A stretch of DNA of 64,000 nucleotides from Euborellia annulipes (taxonomy: Eukaryota; Arthropoda; Insecta; Dermaptera; Anisolabididae), in NCBI GenBank assembly GCA_023213315.1, contig JAKCPI010009459.1, positions 1 to 64,000 of the forward strand, written 5' to 3'. The translations under genes and the position numbers were made by a program. The notes beneath the pieces were generated by a model that worked only from the letters and a program-made list of their open reading frames with translations, made no database searches and had not been told where the DNA came from. Of the stretch, positions 1 through 11,054 are shown piece after piece. Each line of letters starts with the position of its first letter. The first letter of the stretch is position 1.

Positions 1-29
1 TAGTAGAATCACCGATATTATCTGCCATA

Positions 30-256
30 AAAGGGGCTTCCACTCTAAGACCTGAGTAAAAATGATTAAAAATGATCGGGAGGGATCAACACGCCCGCAC
101 CACATTTTTTCTTCTGGTCACTTTCGATCTACTGTGTGTGTCCCTGGTGCGGGCGTGTAAATCCCCTGTGTGTCCCTAAAGGTTCACTATACACCCCTGC
201 GGCGGGCAGCAGCATTTTTTAATCATTTCTACTCGGGCAGCTTCTAGAAGCCAGCG
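30..256. repeat. fold-back element at window start
   Basis: ACACGCCCGCACCA (89-102) pairs exactly with TGGTGCGGGCGTGT (145-158). Outer GAGTAAAAATGATTAAAAAT pairs with TTTTTTAATCATTTCTACTC. Probably a MITE. Confidence 0.6.
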
Positions 257-259
257 TAT

Positions 260-2030
260 AGAGAGGAGCTCTGAACCGGCACTGTAGGAGGATGTTAGTT
301 AGAAAATAGGTATATAATTGATCCAGGAGGTCGAGGTGCAATCCCAAACCTCTTCGAAGAAATCAGCAAATTTAAACCATTTTATAAATTTTCTCTTTCT
401 GAGGCCTTTTAAGTTCTAACTCTGATAAAAAAAAAATATATATATATATGTCTATATATTTCCCTAATGTTTCTGAATACAGATCTCACTTTTACTATAA
501 ATTATATTCATATAAAAAAATAAATTTCTTCTATAGAAACTTTAATCATGAAATGCACGAAGCATAAACAAAAGAGAGGAAATGATCACCAATCCTCCAA
601 AATTCCAATTGAATTTAATCCGGTTTGAAAAAAAAAAAAAAATTATCCTTCTTTTTGTTCTTTGATTCCTCTTGTACGTACTAATTTTTAATGGCTTAGC
701 TATAAAATTTCACAAAGGACCATCATCATCATCATCATCATCATCAGGATCATCAAACTCTTGCTATAATAATGGTTCTTTATTGAATCCTATTGATCTT
801 TTTTTCATATAATCTCTTTTTTAGTGGAGTTTTATTTTTTATGTTCCAAATATTTAGTGATTTTTTTAGTGTTGTTTTTCTTTTTCTCTCACCCTTGAGA
901 AAATAATATCCGTTAAAAAATAAGGGGTATTTTAATGTTACTTAAAAAAAGGAAATAAAAGAAGACATTATATACTAACAATGTAAGTAGGCTATGAAAA
1001 AAATAAATAAATAAAAAGACTAAACAAATTGTCCTCTTTTGGGTTTTATTAAAAAACCGGAGGGTATGATGAAAAATTATATAAACAATAAAAAAATATG
1101 AAGGTGTTTATATTCGGACGTTAAATTGTGAAATGAAGTAGACAAAGTAACGTGTATTCAGTTAGTGAATTATATTTTCAAATTATATATAAAACAAAGA
1201 TTATCAATTACTCTCTCCAAACCCATCCAAAAGTGATCCATGCCCATGAATAAATATTTATCAAAAATAAAATCTTAAAGAAATAAATGTATTTCATAAG
1301 ACGAAGTCTTTAATAAAAAATAATAAATAATAAATGAATCTGGATTCCCTTTTCAATACCTATCTATATATCCGATTTCTTCTTCTTTTGTCAACTAAAA
1401 GTAAGCAAATGGATCAATAGAAATTCAATAAAAGCCATTAGAATTGGATCAAATGCCTTCTTTTACTGAAATTATAGATGGCTGTTGTTGAGAATCAAAT
1501 CCATCAAATATCACGGCTCTTATTATATTATGAAATTTGACGAAGATTTTATTTAACAAATGCAGGTTTTAGATTTCTCAATTATTTTTATTGTTACTTG
1601 TCTAACCAAGGTCATCCAATTTAGAGCTCTCAAATGCAAGAAAATTGTCCCCCCCTCTACACCTGTCAAAAAGTGTAGGGGCCTAATCTCTTTTGCGAGA
1701 TTTAGTTATTTTGCGTCGCAAATATTTCCATCCTCAAGATTTTTTTTTATGGAGTCAGCCAAGGAAAAAATAAAAAGTAGAATTTGGCTGTGGACGTTTC
1801 GAGCGCAAATTATGCTCTTCCTCGTGACATGTGTTCACTAATATTCAACAGAAAACAAAAATGTTCTAAGCAATCTCAACCGATGAAATTTTGCTAAATC
1901 AAAATCGCTTTTAAGGGGATGGGGATGAAAATGAAATGGAATAAAATGCTTGCGAGAGAAACCAGCTTATGAATCGGCTATTAACGAGTTTTCGACACTC
2001 GCCCCTTAAATTATCCTATATTTGGACTGT
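260..2030. other. AT-rich, no gene seen
   Basis: Apart from the (CAT)n and short A/T runs I see no repeat family, RNA gene or splice-bounded exon. Confidence 0.6.
721..746 (+). repeat. (CAT)n microsatellite
   Basis: About nine uninterrupted units. Confidence 0.95.
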
Positions 2031-2039
2031 TATGCACGA

Positions 2040-2645
2040 AGGAACCAAGCCCAAAAGAAAAAGTTTTTCAAATTAAAAAAAAAAAATTTTAAAATCAAGT
2101 CAAAAATTTGTTTTCGAGATTTTGATGGATATAAGCCTATGTGTGTGTTCAATTTTAAGCATGAAGAAATTGAGCTATGAGGTTGAAATTTTATATTTAA
2201 GTTAGGCACTCCCCTGGAGCGGGAAAATAAGCTTTTAAACAAAATCGGCCAAAAAGCACTAGTACTTTACTGATGTACTTTTTCAGTTTTTTTTCGATTT
2301 TCTCAAAATTCGCTCCAACGATTTTGATTAAAATTCAAAAATCAATTATTTTTTGGATGCTCTTTCAAATGAATATTTTTCGTTTTGCCCTCAAAATTGT
2401 TTTGAAGCACACTTTACTCTTGTACTTCATAGGAAAGATAGGAGAAACGAATGTCATGGTAACAAAATATAAATTTTTTCACATGTTTATAAATTTTACA
2501 TCTTGAATTCTAATATATCGTTGGAAATTAAAATTATATCGACACAAAAAAATCTGGTGTGACAAGCACAGAACACAACTTTCGATTAGCGAAGGTAAGA
2601 GAAAGTTGTCTGCTGTGCGACAAGTTACACCAGATTTTATGAAAT
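2040..2645 (+). repeat. family A copy
   Basis: Unit from CGAGATTTTGATGGATAT to the terminal hairpin ending CACACCAGATTTT. The left hairpin is degraded. The hairpin at 2550-2642 includes CGATTAGCGAAGGTAAGAG at its tip. Confidence 0.8.
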
Positions 2646-3332
2646 TCAATTCCACTTTATATGATTCAATTTATTGAACCGTGAAGCTCAGGTTTTTTTT
2701 TTTTTTTTGCTTTTTCTCTTAAAAGCTCTTCACTTTGATTAAATGTTTATAATTGGAATAAGAATAATATAATGTAGCTCTCAGAGAGAGAAAGAGAGAA
2801 TAAATAAAGGTTAAGAGAGCTAGGCCATTACTAGCGGTCCAAGTTGCTAATCTCGTTGCGCCCTTTTGGAGTCGAGTCAAGGGCCCGTTTTGTGGTCTGC
2901 TCACTCGGCCAGATAATCAAACATGTCCATTTCATAATTTTTCTCTCCCTCCCTTCGTTTAAAAGAGCCAAGGCATATGAATAAAGCAAATGTTTAGCGT
3001 TAGTCGTTTGAGATCCAATTATAACTCAAATAATATTTCTCTTTATTTGACTGGACTATAAAAATTTAAGGTGGAAAAATTGATATATCTTTTGAGGAGC
3101 TAATTCAAATACAGAGGTTTTTTTTTTCTTTTTTTCATAAACTAATAAAGTCTTCATTAGAGAAAACCAAATTCTAAAAGCTTCGTATGTTTAATTAAAA
3201 AATAGAGAACCAAATAACTCTCTCGATTTAGCTGTGTAATTATGGTGTAAGTTTTTATTTAGTGAATATGAGAAAAGAAAATTTAAATTTACTTTATGAA
3301 AAATATTGTCTGAATTCTTAAAAATTTTCTTT

Positions 3333-3768
3333 AAAGGCATGCACAAGCATTCTTTTTGTACAAGCAAACAGTAGCGTCTATAGAAGAATTTTGCGCAAGC
3401 ATTTTAATTGTGCAAGCCGCTTGATGCTCGATTGAATTTTAATCATGTTCAAGCGTATTTGCTCAAGGAAAACTTTCCGCCATTTTATAGACGTTTTGAC
3501 ATTTGATATTTATTTAATAAGAAAATTAATTTAAAATGTCAATTTAAATATTAATATTTATTATGTCTCAGTTTAAAACAAGACTTGTTTCTTGTTATCT
3601 TCGAATAACCTATTTGACCTTTCTAGGTTAATTTTCGGAATAAGCTATTTCTTGCACAAGTATGCTTGTGCCGTGTGGTGCCGAAGGCAATTTGTGCATG
3701 CTGGTACAAAAAGATTGTACAAGCATGATTGACAAGTTTGTAGTTACGTGTGTAGCAGCCTTTAATTT
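3333..3768. mobile_element. TIR/fold-back element with CAAGCAT motifs
   Basis: TTTAAAGGCATGCACAAGCA with TTTTTGTACAAGC at left; CATGCTGGTACAAAAAGATT with GTACAAGCATG and AGCCTTTAA at right. Confidence 0.55.
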
Positions 3769-3840
3769 AAATTTAGCGGACAGGCCTGGCAAAAAATAAG
3801 ACTACTGTCAAAAAAAAAATATTCAACGTTCTCTCTTCAT

Positions 3841-4005
3841 TCATTAGTATCAGATACGTTCTGGTTACTCTGTGGAGTAACTTTCGTGTGAATGATACTG
3901 AGGTGGGTTCCCGTTTCCTTACTCAGGAGGAGGATTTTTTTTTGCCTTGAGGTGGAGTTAGTTGTCTTCAACTCAGAATTATAAGCTTTATCCCCTCGGC
4001 TAATA
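3841..4005 (-). mobile_element. SINE S3 copy, reversed
   Basis: GAGGTGGGTTCCCGTTTCCT and AGCTTTATCCCCTCGGCTAA match S3 inverted. Confidence 0.7.
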
Positions 4006-4675
4006 GTATTGACCAAAAAATTGTTGCATAAATAAAGTTTATTAACATCTCTCAGTAAAATTTAAGAGAATAGATACGTTATATTCTACAATATATAATC
4101 CATTATTATGAATATATTTTATCGCTTTTGGAAGGAAATAATCCTAGTCACTTGGTGATTTATAACCGAAATTGTTGACAATGTAAACAACTCTAACCGC
4201 CAGTAAAACTAATAAATTTTCTAAGTTAATAAGAGAAAAAAAAAAAAATTCCAATAACCCCATGCTCTTTTGTTTTTAAATAAACAATAATAAGAGAAAA
4301 CTGGGCCAAAAGTCGCATCTATGATGATCAACTCTCAAAAAAGAAAAAGAAGAATGCCTTGAGGGCAAGAAAGAGAATTTCCAAATGGTTATTTGCTATC
4401 AAAGCGAGAGTCTAGAGGGAGAGAGAGGCTTAAACACTTCTATGTTCTATGCCGTCGTGTGTGAGCTATAAGCCAGCTACTATATATCGAATATTTGGAT
4501 CGATAAAAAGAACTATTTGATCTGCTAGCGAGAGAAAAACAAAAGGGAAATCTTTATTTTCGGTGGCTGTATAGATGAATAAAAAAAAACACAATTTGAA
4601 TATTTCTAATTTTACCTCGACTTTCAACGGAAATGCATCTGATTAATCAACAAATTTTATACTATTAAATACTAA

Positions 4676-5200
4676 GGGCCTGTTGCTTCACTTCTAATTA
4701 ACTAGCTATCCCTTGAATAAGCTAGTTGACTATGACTTACGAGTCTTTACACTTCTAGTTAAGGTGCGCGTCTCGAAAAACTGTTAGGACACGATTGACT
4801 ACCGAGTTACTCTAGGCGGCAAGAGATGGCGTTAGTTTTTCCCATAGGAATACAAGGGATTTATTCCATTTAATTTGAAAGTTTCCAGCTAATTAATTAA
4901 GGGTAAAAAATTAATTATTTTTTAACACAATGATTACTAATTTAATTATCTATAAGTTATAGAGCGAATTTTTTAAAAATATCTTTTATTTAATGCGATT
5001 AATCTAAAAAAATAAAAAAATTATTTTTTCGATAATCAAAAAAAAGGGCTTCTATAAGTTGTAGACATTTTAAAAAGCTTTAATTTAAAAAAAATTTGAG
5101 GTCAATAGCTTCAAAATTGTGGCCGCTGGAAACCCAAAATTAGCACCCCGAGACGCTATAAAGCACCTTAAGCTAATCATATGATTTAATAAGAGCCTAG
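4676..5200 (+). mobile_element. GGGCCTGTTGC-ended TIR element, left part
   Basis: GGGCCTGTTGCTTCACTTCT matches the ends at 28715 and 55377. The right end is not clear. Confidence 0.45.
4768..5156 (+). mobile_element. 389-bp MITE with GCGTCTCG ends
   Basis: Termini GCGTCTCG and CGAGACGC. The interior is shared almost entirely with 40193-40579 in the opposite orientation, e.g. GGCGGCAAGAGATGGCGTTA and GTGGCCGCTGGAAACCC. It sits inside a GGGCCTGTTGC-ended element. Confidence 0.8.
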
Positions 5201-6300
5201 ATCGGTATAAATTAATATTCCTTTCTGCCCCAAATATTTTTGAAAAAATATAATGCCGAAAGCTCTGCTTTAAGTTTTTGAATCACCCAATCCTTGGGAA
5301 GTCCCTCAATCACTACCCCTTACCTATCCACCATATAAAAAAATTTATAATCAAGAAATCTGAGTATAAAAAATATAATAAAAATATCAGATTCTTTTTT
5401 TTTTTAATATTAAAATCTTTATATAAAAATTGGTAAAATAAATCTAACCTTAATATTATATTTCTATTGAGTTATTCCATAAAAGTTTTTCTATCATGAA
5501 TTTATTTTATAATGGAAATTCTATAAAGCATCTTAAGTGGAATAGAAAAAAAAGAGAAGTATGTATACAAATGTTTCACAATAAAAGGAATATAAAAACT
5601 TTGATGAAAAAAAAAAAGGAAATAGGAATTGGTTTCCTCAAAAAGGGGATGGAAAAAGAATGAGGGTGAAGTAAGCTGTTGGATTCAAAAAAGAAATATC
5701 AATAAACCCAAATTCAGCAATATAATTAATATAGCCTAGTATGGACCTATAAATTGATTCCTGGAAGAGAGGCAACTCAAATGACAATTATAATAATTCA
5801 TAGGTGTTAATTTCCTGCTCTGAATAAAAATGAGTGAGTCAATTGGTTTGCCTACCTTCGAGGCAAATAAAAAACGAATGAATTTAGTTAATTGTACGTA
5901 GTTCTCCTATTTCAATAATTAATTTAACTAACTGTATCTGATCAGAGTTAATATCGTCATGGTTGAATAATAAGCTACAAGGTAATTACTAAAAGCAAAA
6001 GTCAACATCTAATAATTAATAATAAGTGAATTTTTTCTTTATATGCCTATATCCCGAATTTTGTAGGCCTGTGCAGCCAAAAAAAAAAACTTTACTAACC
6101 AAAAGTTACGTTTTGATATTAGAATGAATAAAAAAGAAGGAAAAAATAGAAAAGTATTTAATTTAGAGAAGAATATAAGAATTAAATTTTACAAAACGAT
6201 CAAATTAGATCAACTCCCACGACGAGAAGAGTTCTTAACGCTTAACACAGAGGTAAAGTTTTCTTCAAAATTGCTGACTTAACTTATTCAGGGAGTATAT
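5200..6300. other. AT-rich, no gene seen
   Basis: Unclassified low-complexity sequence. Confidence 0.55.
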
Positions 6301-6305
6301 AATTT

Positions 6306-7486
6306 TTTTACTTTCTCTTACCTCTATATATGTTAATATAGAGAGAGAAAGTATTGGATTCACGTCAAAAATTCGATGTCGAGATTTTGATAGATTTACA
6401 CTTTTTGAGATCCCCTGAATCTAAAAAATCTGGTGTGACTGGCGCACAGCACACAACTTTCTCTTACCCTTCGGTAAGAGAAAGTTGTGCACCGTGCTGG
6501 TCACACCAGATTTTTTGTGTCGAGATATATTTAGTTTCCCATAGCACCTTAGTTTCAAACTTGCATTTTAAATGTTGACTGCTTCAAATAAACTATGGTT
6601 ATTTTTCAAAATTTTAATCTCATATTTGGACATTTTATACACAATATAGAATCGTAAATAAATACAAAATTTCATAAGAATTGGAAAAAAAAATTTTAAA
6701 TGCGTAAAAAGTTCCAAAGGGGACCCCCTTTTGAATCGAAATTAACATACAAATCCCTATAGGAAATTAACATTAGGTCCTATGCGAAGATAAGGTGGAA
6801 AGGAATTTAAAACGAGTAGAGAGAGACGATAATGTTTGCAAGTGAGAGAGAGAGATATATGTTTTCTTTGAAACAATAAAGACACAAATAAATTTAAAAA
6901 AATGGGCGTTTAAATAATAATTGATTTTTAATCTAATAAAAAGAAAAAGATTTAAATTCCGTTACCATGGCAACCAGTTCCTATCTTTCCTATGAAGAAC
7001 AAGAGTAAAGTGGTGCTTCAGAAGATTTCAACGGCAAAATGAGAATATACATTTTAAAGAGCATCTAAAAAATAATTGATTTATGAATTTTAAAAAAAAT
7101 CCTTGGAGGGAATTTTGAGAAAATCGAAAAAAACTGAAAAAGTACATCAGTAAAGTACTAGTACTTTTTGGCCGATTTTGATTCAAAAGCTTATTTTGAG
7201 ATTCTTCAGGGGTGCCTAACTTAAATATAAAATTTCAATCCGGTAGCTCAATTCCTTCATGCTTAAAAATTGAATCACACACACACACACAGACAGACAG
7301 ACAGACAGACAGACAGCACAGACAGACAGACAGACAGACAGACCAATGTTGCGGGACCCACTTTTTTGGACTCAGGGGACCTCAAAACGTGTAGATCCAT
7401 CAAAATCTCGACATCGAATTTTTGACATGATAACCAATACTTTCTCTCTCTATATATTTCATATATAGGGTACGAGAAAGTAAAAA
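6306..7486. repeat. family A, variant B composite
   Basis: A short '+' piece (6306-6430) runs straight into the CTGGTGTGAC hairpin (6430-6520), followed by a '-' body ending GAGAAAGTAAAAA at 7486. The stretch 6535-6785 (CCCATAGCACCTTAGTTTC...) replaces the usual subterminal region and defines variant B, also at 56700-56965. About 6785-6955 has no family match. Confidence 0.7.
7276..7342 (+). repeat. (CA)n and (GACA)n microsatellite
   Basis: CA repeats at 7276-7290 run into GACA repeats to 7342. They expand the (GACA) tract that every family A copy carries at this internal position. Confidence 0.9.
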
Positions 7487-7900
7487 TGGTTTTCGCGACA
7501 TGGTCTGTCTGTCTGTGTTCAATTTAAAGTATGAAGGAATTGAGCTAGGAGGTTGAAATTTTATATTTAAGCTAGGCACCCCCTGGGACGTGACACAAAG
7601 CTTTTGAGGAAAATCGACCAAAGAGTACTAGTACTTTACTGATGCACTTTTTCAGTTTTTTTCGATTTTTTCTAAATGCTCCAAAGATTTTTTTTTAATT
7701 CAAAAATCAATTATTTTTTAGATTCTCTATAAAATGTATATTCTCATTTTGTCATTGAAATTTTCTGAAGACCTCTTTACTCTTGTACTCCATAGAAAAG
7801 TTAGGAGAAATGGTTCCCATGGTAACAAAATATAAACAGGATTCGCAGGGACTTTGCAGCCAGGATATTAAATAAAAAAATCTTTTATTTAATTTTATTT

Positions 7901-7938
7901 GGATTTCGGTCGCCAATCACGACCTTCATCAGGGCAAA
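7901..7938 (-). ncRNA. hammerhead ribozyme remnant, cleavage site deleted
   Basis: Mirror copy of the ribozyme at 8121-8165. On the minus strand TTTGCC, CTGATGA, the whole stem II and GAAA are identical, but CGTCGGC after GAAA is missing, removing the cleavage triplet and the 3' strand of stem I. The core is recognisable but cannot self-cleave by itself. Confidence 0.8.
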
Positions 7939-8120
7939 TATTGTTAATTATACACGATCTTAGGTATCTTATTATTCATTGCAATTAAACACATCATTTG
8001 AATAAGAGACCTCCGAGCAGCAAGTAAATGATAACATTTTGTACATATCAAAGTTAAAAAGAAATTGTGTTTAATTGCAATGAATAATAAGATACCTAAG
8101 ATCGTGTATAATTAACAATA

Positions 8121-8165
8121 TTTGCCCTGATGAAGGTCGTGATTGGCGACCGAAACGTCGGCAAA
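8121..8165 (+). ncRNA. intact type I hammerhead ribozyme with minimal helix III
   Basis: All catalytic elements are present in order. Stem I 5' strand TTTGCC (8121-8126) is followed by core CTGATGA (8127-8133) and A8134. Stem II is GGTCG/CGACC (8135-8139 with 8147-8151) closing a 7-nt loop. GAAA is at 8152-8155, then C-G-T-C (8156-8159), and stem I 3' strand GGCAAA (8160-8165) pairs all six bases with TTTGCC. Predicted cleavage is after C8159. Helix III is only the A-C/G-U two-base form, typical of hammerheads in Penelope-like elements and retrozymes, which often work as dimers. It sits in the right arm of the insertion at 7835-8268. Confidence 0.88.
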
Positions 8166-8625
8166 TAAAAATTAAATAAAAGATTTTTTTTTATTTAATC
8201 TCCTGGCTGCAAAGTCCCTGCGAATCCTGAGTAAATCTCCACAGCCAAAAAACATCAATTTATCGAATACAAAATATAGATATTTTGCCATACCTATAAA
8301 TTTTACATCTTGAAAATCGAATGTACCCTACTGTCGGAAACTAAATATATCTCGACACAAAAAATCTGGTGTGAAAAGCACAGTACACAACTTTCGATTA
8401 CCGAAGGTAAATAAGAAAAATGCCGAAGATTAAAATCTACAGTGAGAGCACAGAAAACCACGATATGAATTTTCAATTTTCATAAAATTTGTTTTGTCAT
8501 TTTTTTCAACTCAAGTAAATTAATTTCCTCTCTCTATATATAAATTTATAACCGACCACAAGAAGGTGTTGCAAGTTGCGGAGATTTTAATAGAAAATGG
8601 TATTTGAAAAGAGAATAATAGATGA

Positions 8626-8633
<8 letters not shown>

Positions 8634-8653
<20 letters not shown>
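8634..8653 (+). repeat. (GA)n microsatellite
   Basis: GA tract followed by a G-rich stretch to 8680. Confidence 0.9.
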
Positions 8654-8657
<4 letters not shown>

Positions 8658-9224
8658 AGGTGGAGGGAGGAGGGGGGGTGGAATTCCCAGACGTCTCTTT
8701 TTTTCTATTTACTAGAATGCAAGTCAATTTTCATTGATAAGAGAAAAACTTTTTAATTTAAAGGATGTTATGCACAAATAAAGCAGAATCTAATTTACTA
8801 TTTTTTATTTTTTAAATATACGAATTTTCATTTTATCTCTCTTCAAAGAAATTCTCTTAAATGAATAGATGGAAAATATTTTAATTAAAATGAGGGGCGA
8901 ATGGAACTATGAATTTTTTATTATTATAATTTTATGGCAATTTGAAATGGTAATTATCTCGACTTACTTATTTATACAAATGGGTTTAATTAAGAAATGA
9001 AATGGAAAATATAAAAATATTCTCGTTAGATAAAATTTATTTTATTTTGGTTTAAGGTGCTATTTCAATTTTTTTGAAATCAAAGTATCTAACTTTATAT
9101 AGGCCTACTTATAATTTGCTAATGTCCGACTGTCCCCCATATATATCCGTAAAAGCTAATTTTTTTTTTTTAATTAAATCTCAAACTGTCCTTTCTAGAA
9201 TAGAGAACGAGTCAAAATAGTTTG

Positions 9225-9412
9225 AGCAAATTTTTAGAAAAATCGGAAAAAACTGAAAAAGTATATTAGTTAAGTATTAGTAATTTTTGGTCGATTTTGT
9301 TCAAAAGCTTCGTGTCACGTCCCAGGGAGGTGACTAACTTAAATATAAAATTTCAACCTCCTAGCTCTTTTCATTCTTGGAATATTTTGAAAACAGACAC
9401 ACACAGAGAGAC
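9225..9412 (-). repeat. family A fragment
   Basis: Internal part from AAAATCGGAAAAAACTG to the CAGACACACACAGAGAGAC tract, continuing for about 20 bp at 9674 after an inserted hAT MITE. Confidence 0.75.
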
Positions 9413-9673
9413 CAAGGACGGATACAATAGATAAAGGTGGTAATTACCCCCCCCCCCCCCGGAGATTTGAGGAAAATATTTTTTTGGGTAAAAAATTGTA
9501 TTTTTAATATAAAATTTTAAAAACTAATACTTAAAAATTTGATTTGTATATATATTCTGGTAAACAACTACAGAATGCACCTTTAAACTACCGAAATTAA
9601 GAAAAAATTGTGCTGTGCGACCAGTCACACCAGATTACCCCCCCTCCGAGAAACTTCTCTGGATCCGCCACTG
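9413..9673 (+). mobile_element. hAT-type MITE, copy 1
   Basis: Ends CAAGGACGGATAC.. and ..GGATCCGCCACTG. It is flanked by AGAGAGAC (9405-9412) and ACAGAGAC (9674-9681), an 8-bp target duplication with one mismatch, as expected for hAT. Near the right end it contains GCTGTGCGACCAGTCACACC, which is half of the family A terminal hairpin. Confidence 0.7.
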
Positions 9674-9709
9674 ACAGAGACCAATTTTGATGGGGTGTAT
9701 ACCGGTAAT

Positions 9710-10206
9710 CAAGGGCGGATACAGGGGGGTAAAGGGGGTAATTACCCCCCCCCCCGAGATTTGAAAAAAATGGGAAAAATTTTTAATACCGGGAACGGAA
9801 CATGAAAAATTTTTGGTTCCGCGGGGAAAAAAAATTTTGGTTCTCTAAAAAAAAAGGCAAAAAATTTTCCGAATGGGAAAAATTTTTGGTTCCGAGAACG
9901 GAACATGCCAAAAAATTTGGTTCCGCGAAGGGCACACGAAAAAATTTTTGGTTCCGCGGGCGAAAAAAATTTTGGGTCTCTAAAAAAAAGGTAAAATATT
10001 TTTCCGGATGGGAAAAATTTTTGGTTCCGCGAACGGAACATGAAAAAATTTGGTTCCGCGAACGGAACATGAAAAAATTTTTCGTAGAAAAACTTTTGAG
10101 AACAGCTCCCCCCCCCCCGAAAAAAATTTCTATATGCACCCCTGGTGCTGTGCGACGAGTCACACCAGATTACCCCTCCCGAGAAACACCTCTGGATCTG
10201 CCCTTG
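9710..10206 (+). mobile_element. hAT-type MITE, copy 2, with internal minisatellite
   Basis: Termini CAAGGGCGGATACAGG and ..GGATCTGCCCTTG form imperfect TIRs. A perfect 8-bp target duplication CCGGTAAT lies at 9702-9709 and 10207-10214. The interior is a minisatellite. The right part again contains a GTGCTGTGCGACGAGTCACA block derived from family A. Confidence 0.82.
9795..10095 (+). repeat. minisatellite of GGTTCCGCGAACGGAAC type
   Basis: Variant units built from TTTTTGGTTCCGCGAACGG and ACATGAAAAAATTT repeat several times, each with a short internal palindrome GTTCCGCGAACGGAAC. The regularity creates long spurious open frames on both strands. Confidence 0.8.
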
Positions 10207-10232
10207 CCGGTAATATGTATTATTGTTTAAAG

Positions 10233-10511
10233 CAGTGGTTTCCAACCGGTGTGCCACGCCACGCCAAAGTGCCACGAGATATTTAGATTTAGATAAACCA
10301 AAATATAAAAAAAAGAGGCGGAAAAAATAAAGTTTTGCTAAAAAAAAAGCTCAAATTATTTTAACAGAGAAAACAATTATATTTAAAATATAATTATACA
10401 AAAATGATAAGGGAACGGGAAGGGGGGGGGCTCGGGTACATTTATCGAGAGCCACAAATAATCCTTCAGAGATCCTCATGTGGCTCGCGAGCCGCAGGTT
10501 GGCCACCCCTG
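10233..10511. mobile_element. hAT-like element ends (CAGTGGTTTCCAACC ... GGTTGGCCACCCCTG)
   Basis: Both ends resemble common hAT termini (CAGTGGTTCCCAACC and CAGGGGTGGCCAACC), but they are not identical and I see no matching 8-bp duplication. It may be two different fragments. The left part reappears at 22144. Confidence 0.45.
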
Positions 10512-11054
10512 CTATATAGAAATCTCTAATAGAGTAAAATACATTTTGTCGAACAAGACAGACATATTGTTCAACTAATGAGGTGGCTTTAACGGCCCGG
10601 GCCTTCTCTCCTGACTAAGGGCTTCTCTTTGGGTAAGTTGAACCCTTTTCAATTTCCTCTTTTATGTCTGCTAAAAAGCAGAAGCGCTTTATGTAATCCC
10701 ATTGGTAGTTAATTATTATTTACTCCTGACCGATTTTGATCTAGTAATGCGAGCGGCACTAATTTATTATATACTATTTGCGTACCTGTAGATAATATAA
10801 TTTATAATGAATAAACTAATCTTTAATCCCTTTAACACTATAATGGCAGATTTGTGGTTAATTTGTTTTCAAATTTCATTTCTCTGTGATTTATTTAAGA
10901 CCTCAACTATCATCGATCTTTTAAATAAAAAATCTGGTGTGACTGGTCGCACAACACACAATTTTTCTTTCATTCGGAAATTTAAAGATGCATTCTGTAC
11001 TTGTTTACCAGAATATATATACAAATCAAATTTTTAAGTATTAATTTTTAAAAT

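Larger units (their letters stand above)
7835..8268. mobile_element. fold-back hammerhead element (retrozyme/Penelope-like, non-autonomous)
   Basis: A 434-bp insertion splits a family A copy. The 10-bp target duplication ACAAAATATA lies at 7825-7834 and 8269-8278. The two arms (about 7838-8000 and 8066-8228) are near-perfect inverted repeats, each carrying a hammerhead motif, with a non-repeated loop between. The right end adds about 40 bp (to CATCAATT...) that also forms the left end of the insertion at 43668. There is no ORF, so mobilisation would need a reverse transcriptase in trans. Confidence 0.8.
7487..8410 (+). repeat. family A copy split by the hammerhead element
   Basis: Starts at TTTTCGCGACATGGTCTG (left ~130 bp missing), resumes after the insertion at 8269, and ends within the terminal hairpin near GATTACCGAAGGTAA. 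Confidence 0.8.

Noticed and set aside
6430..6520. Family A terminal hairpin as a microRNA precursor
   Set aside because: A perfect ~45-bp stem is attractive, but it is present in dozens of decayed copies as a transposon end, so a specific miRNA is unlikely without small-RNA data.
7276..7342. CRISPR-like or functional tandem array
   Set aside because: Simple (CA)n(GACA)n microsatellite, and the context is eukaryotic.
9742..10275. Open frames up to 177 codons on both strands
   Set aside because: They are produced by a palindromic minisatellite in a hAT MITE; both strands are open and the peptides are low-complexity F/K/N/G repeats.
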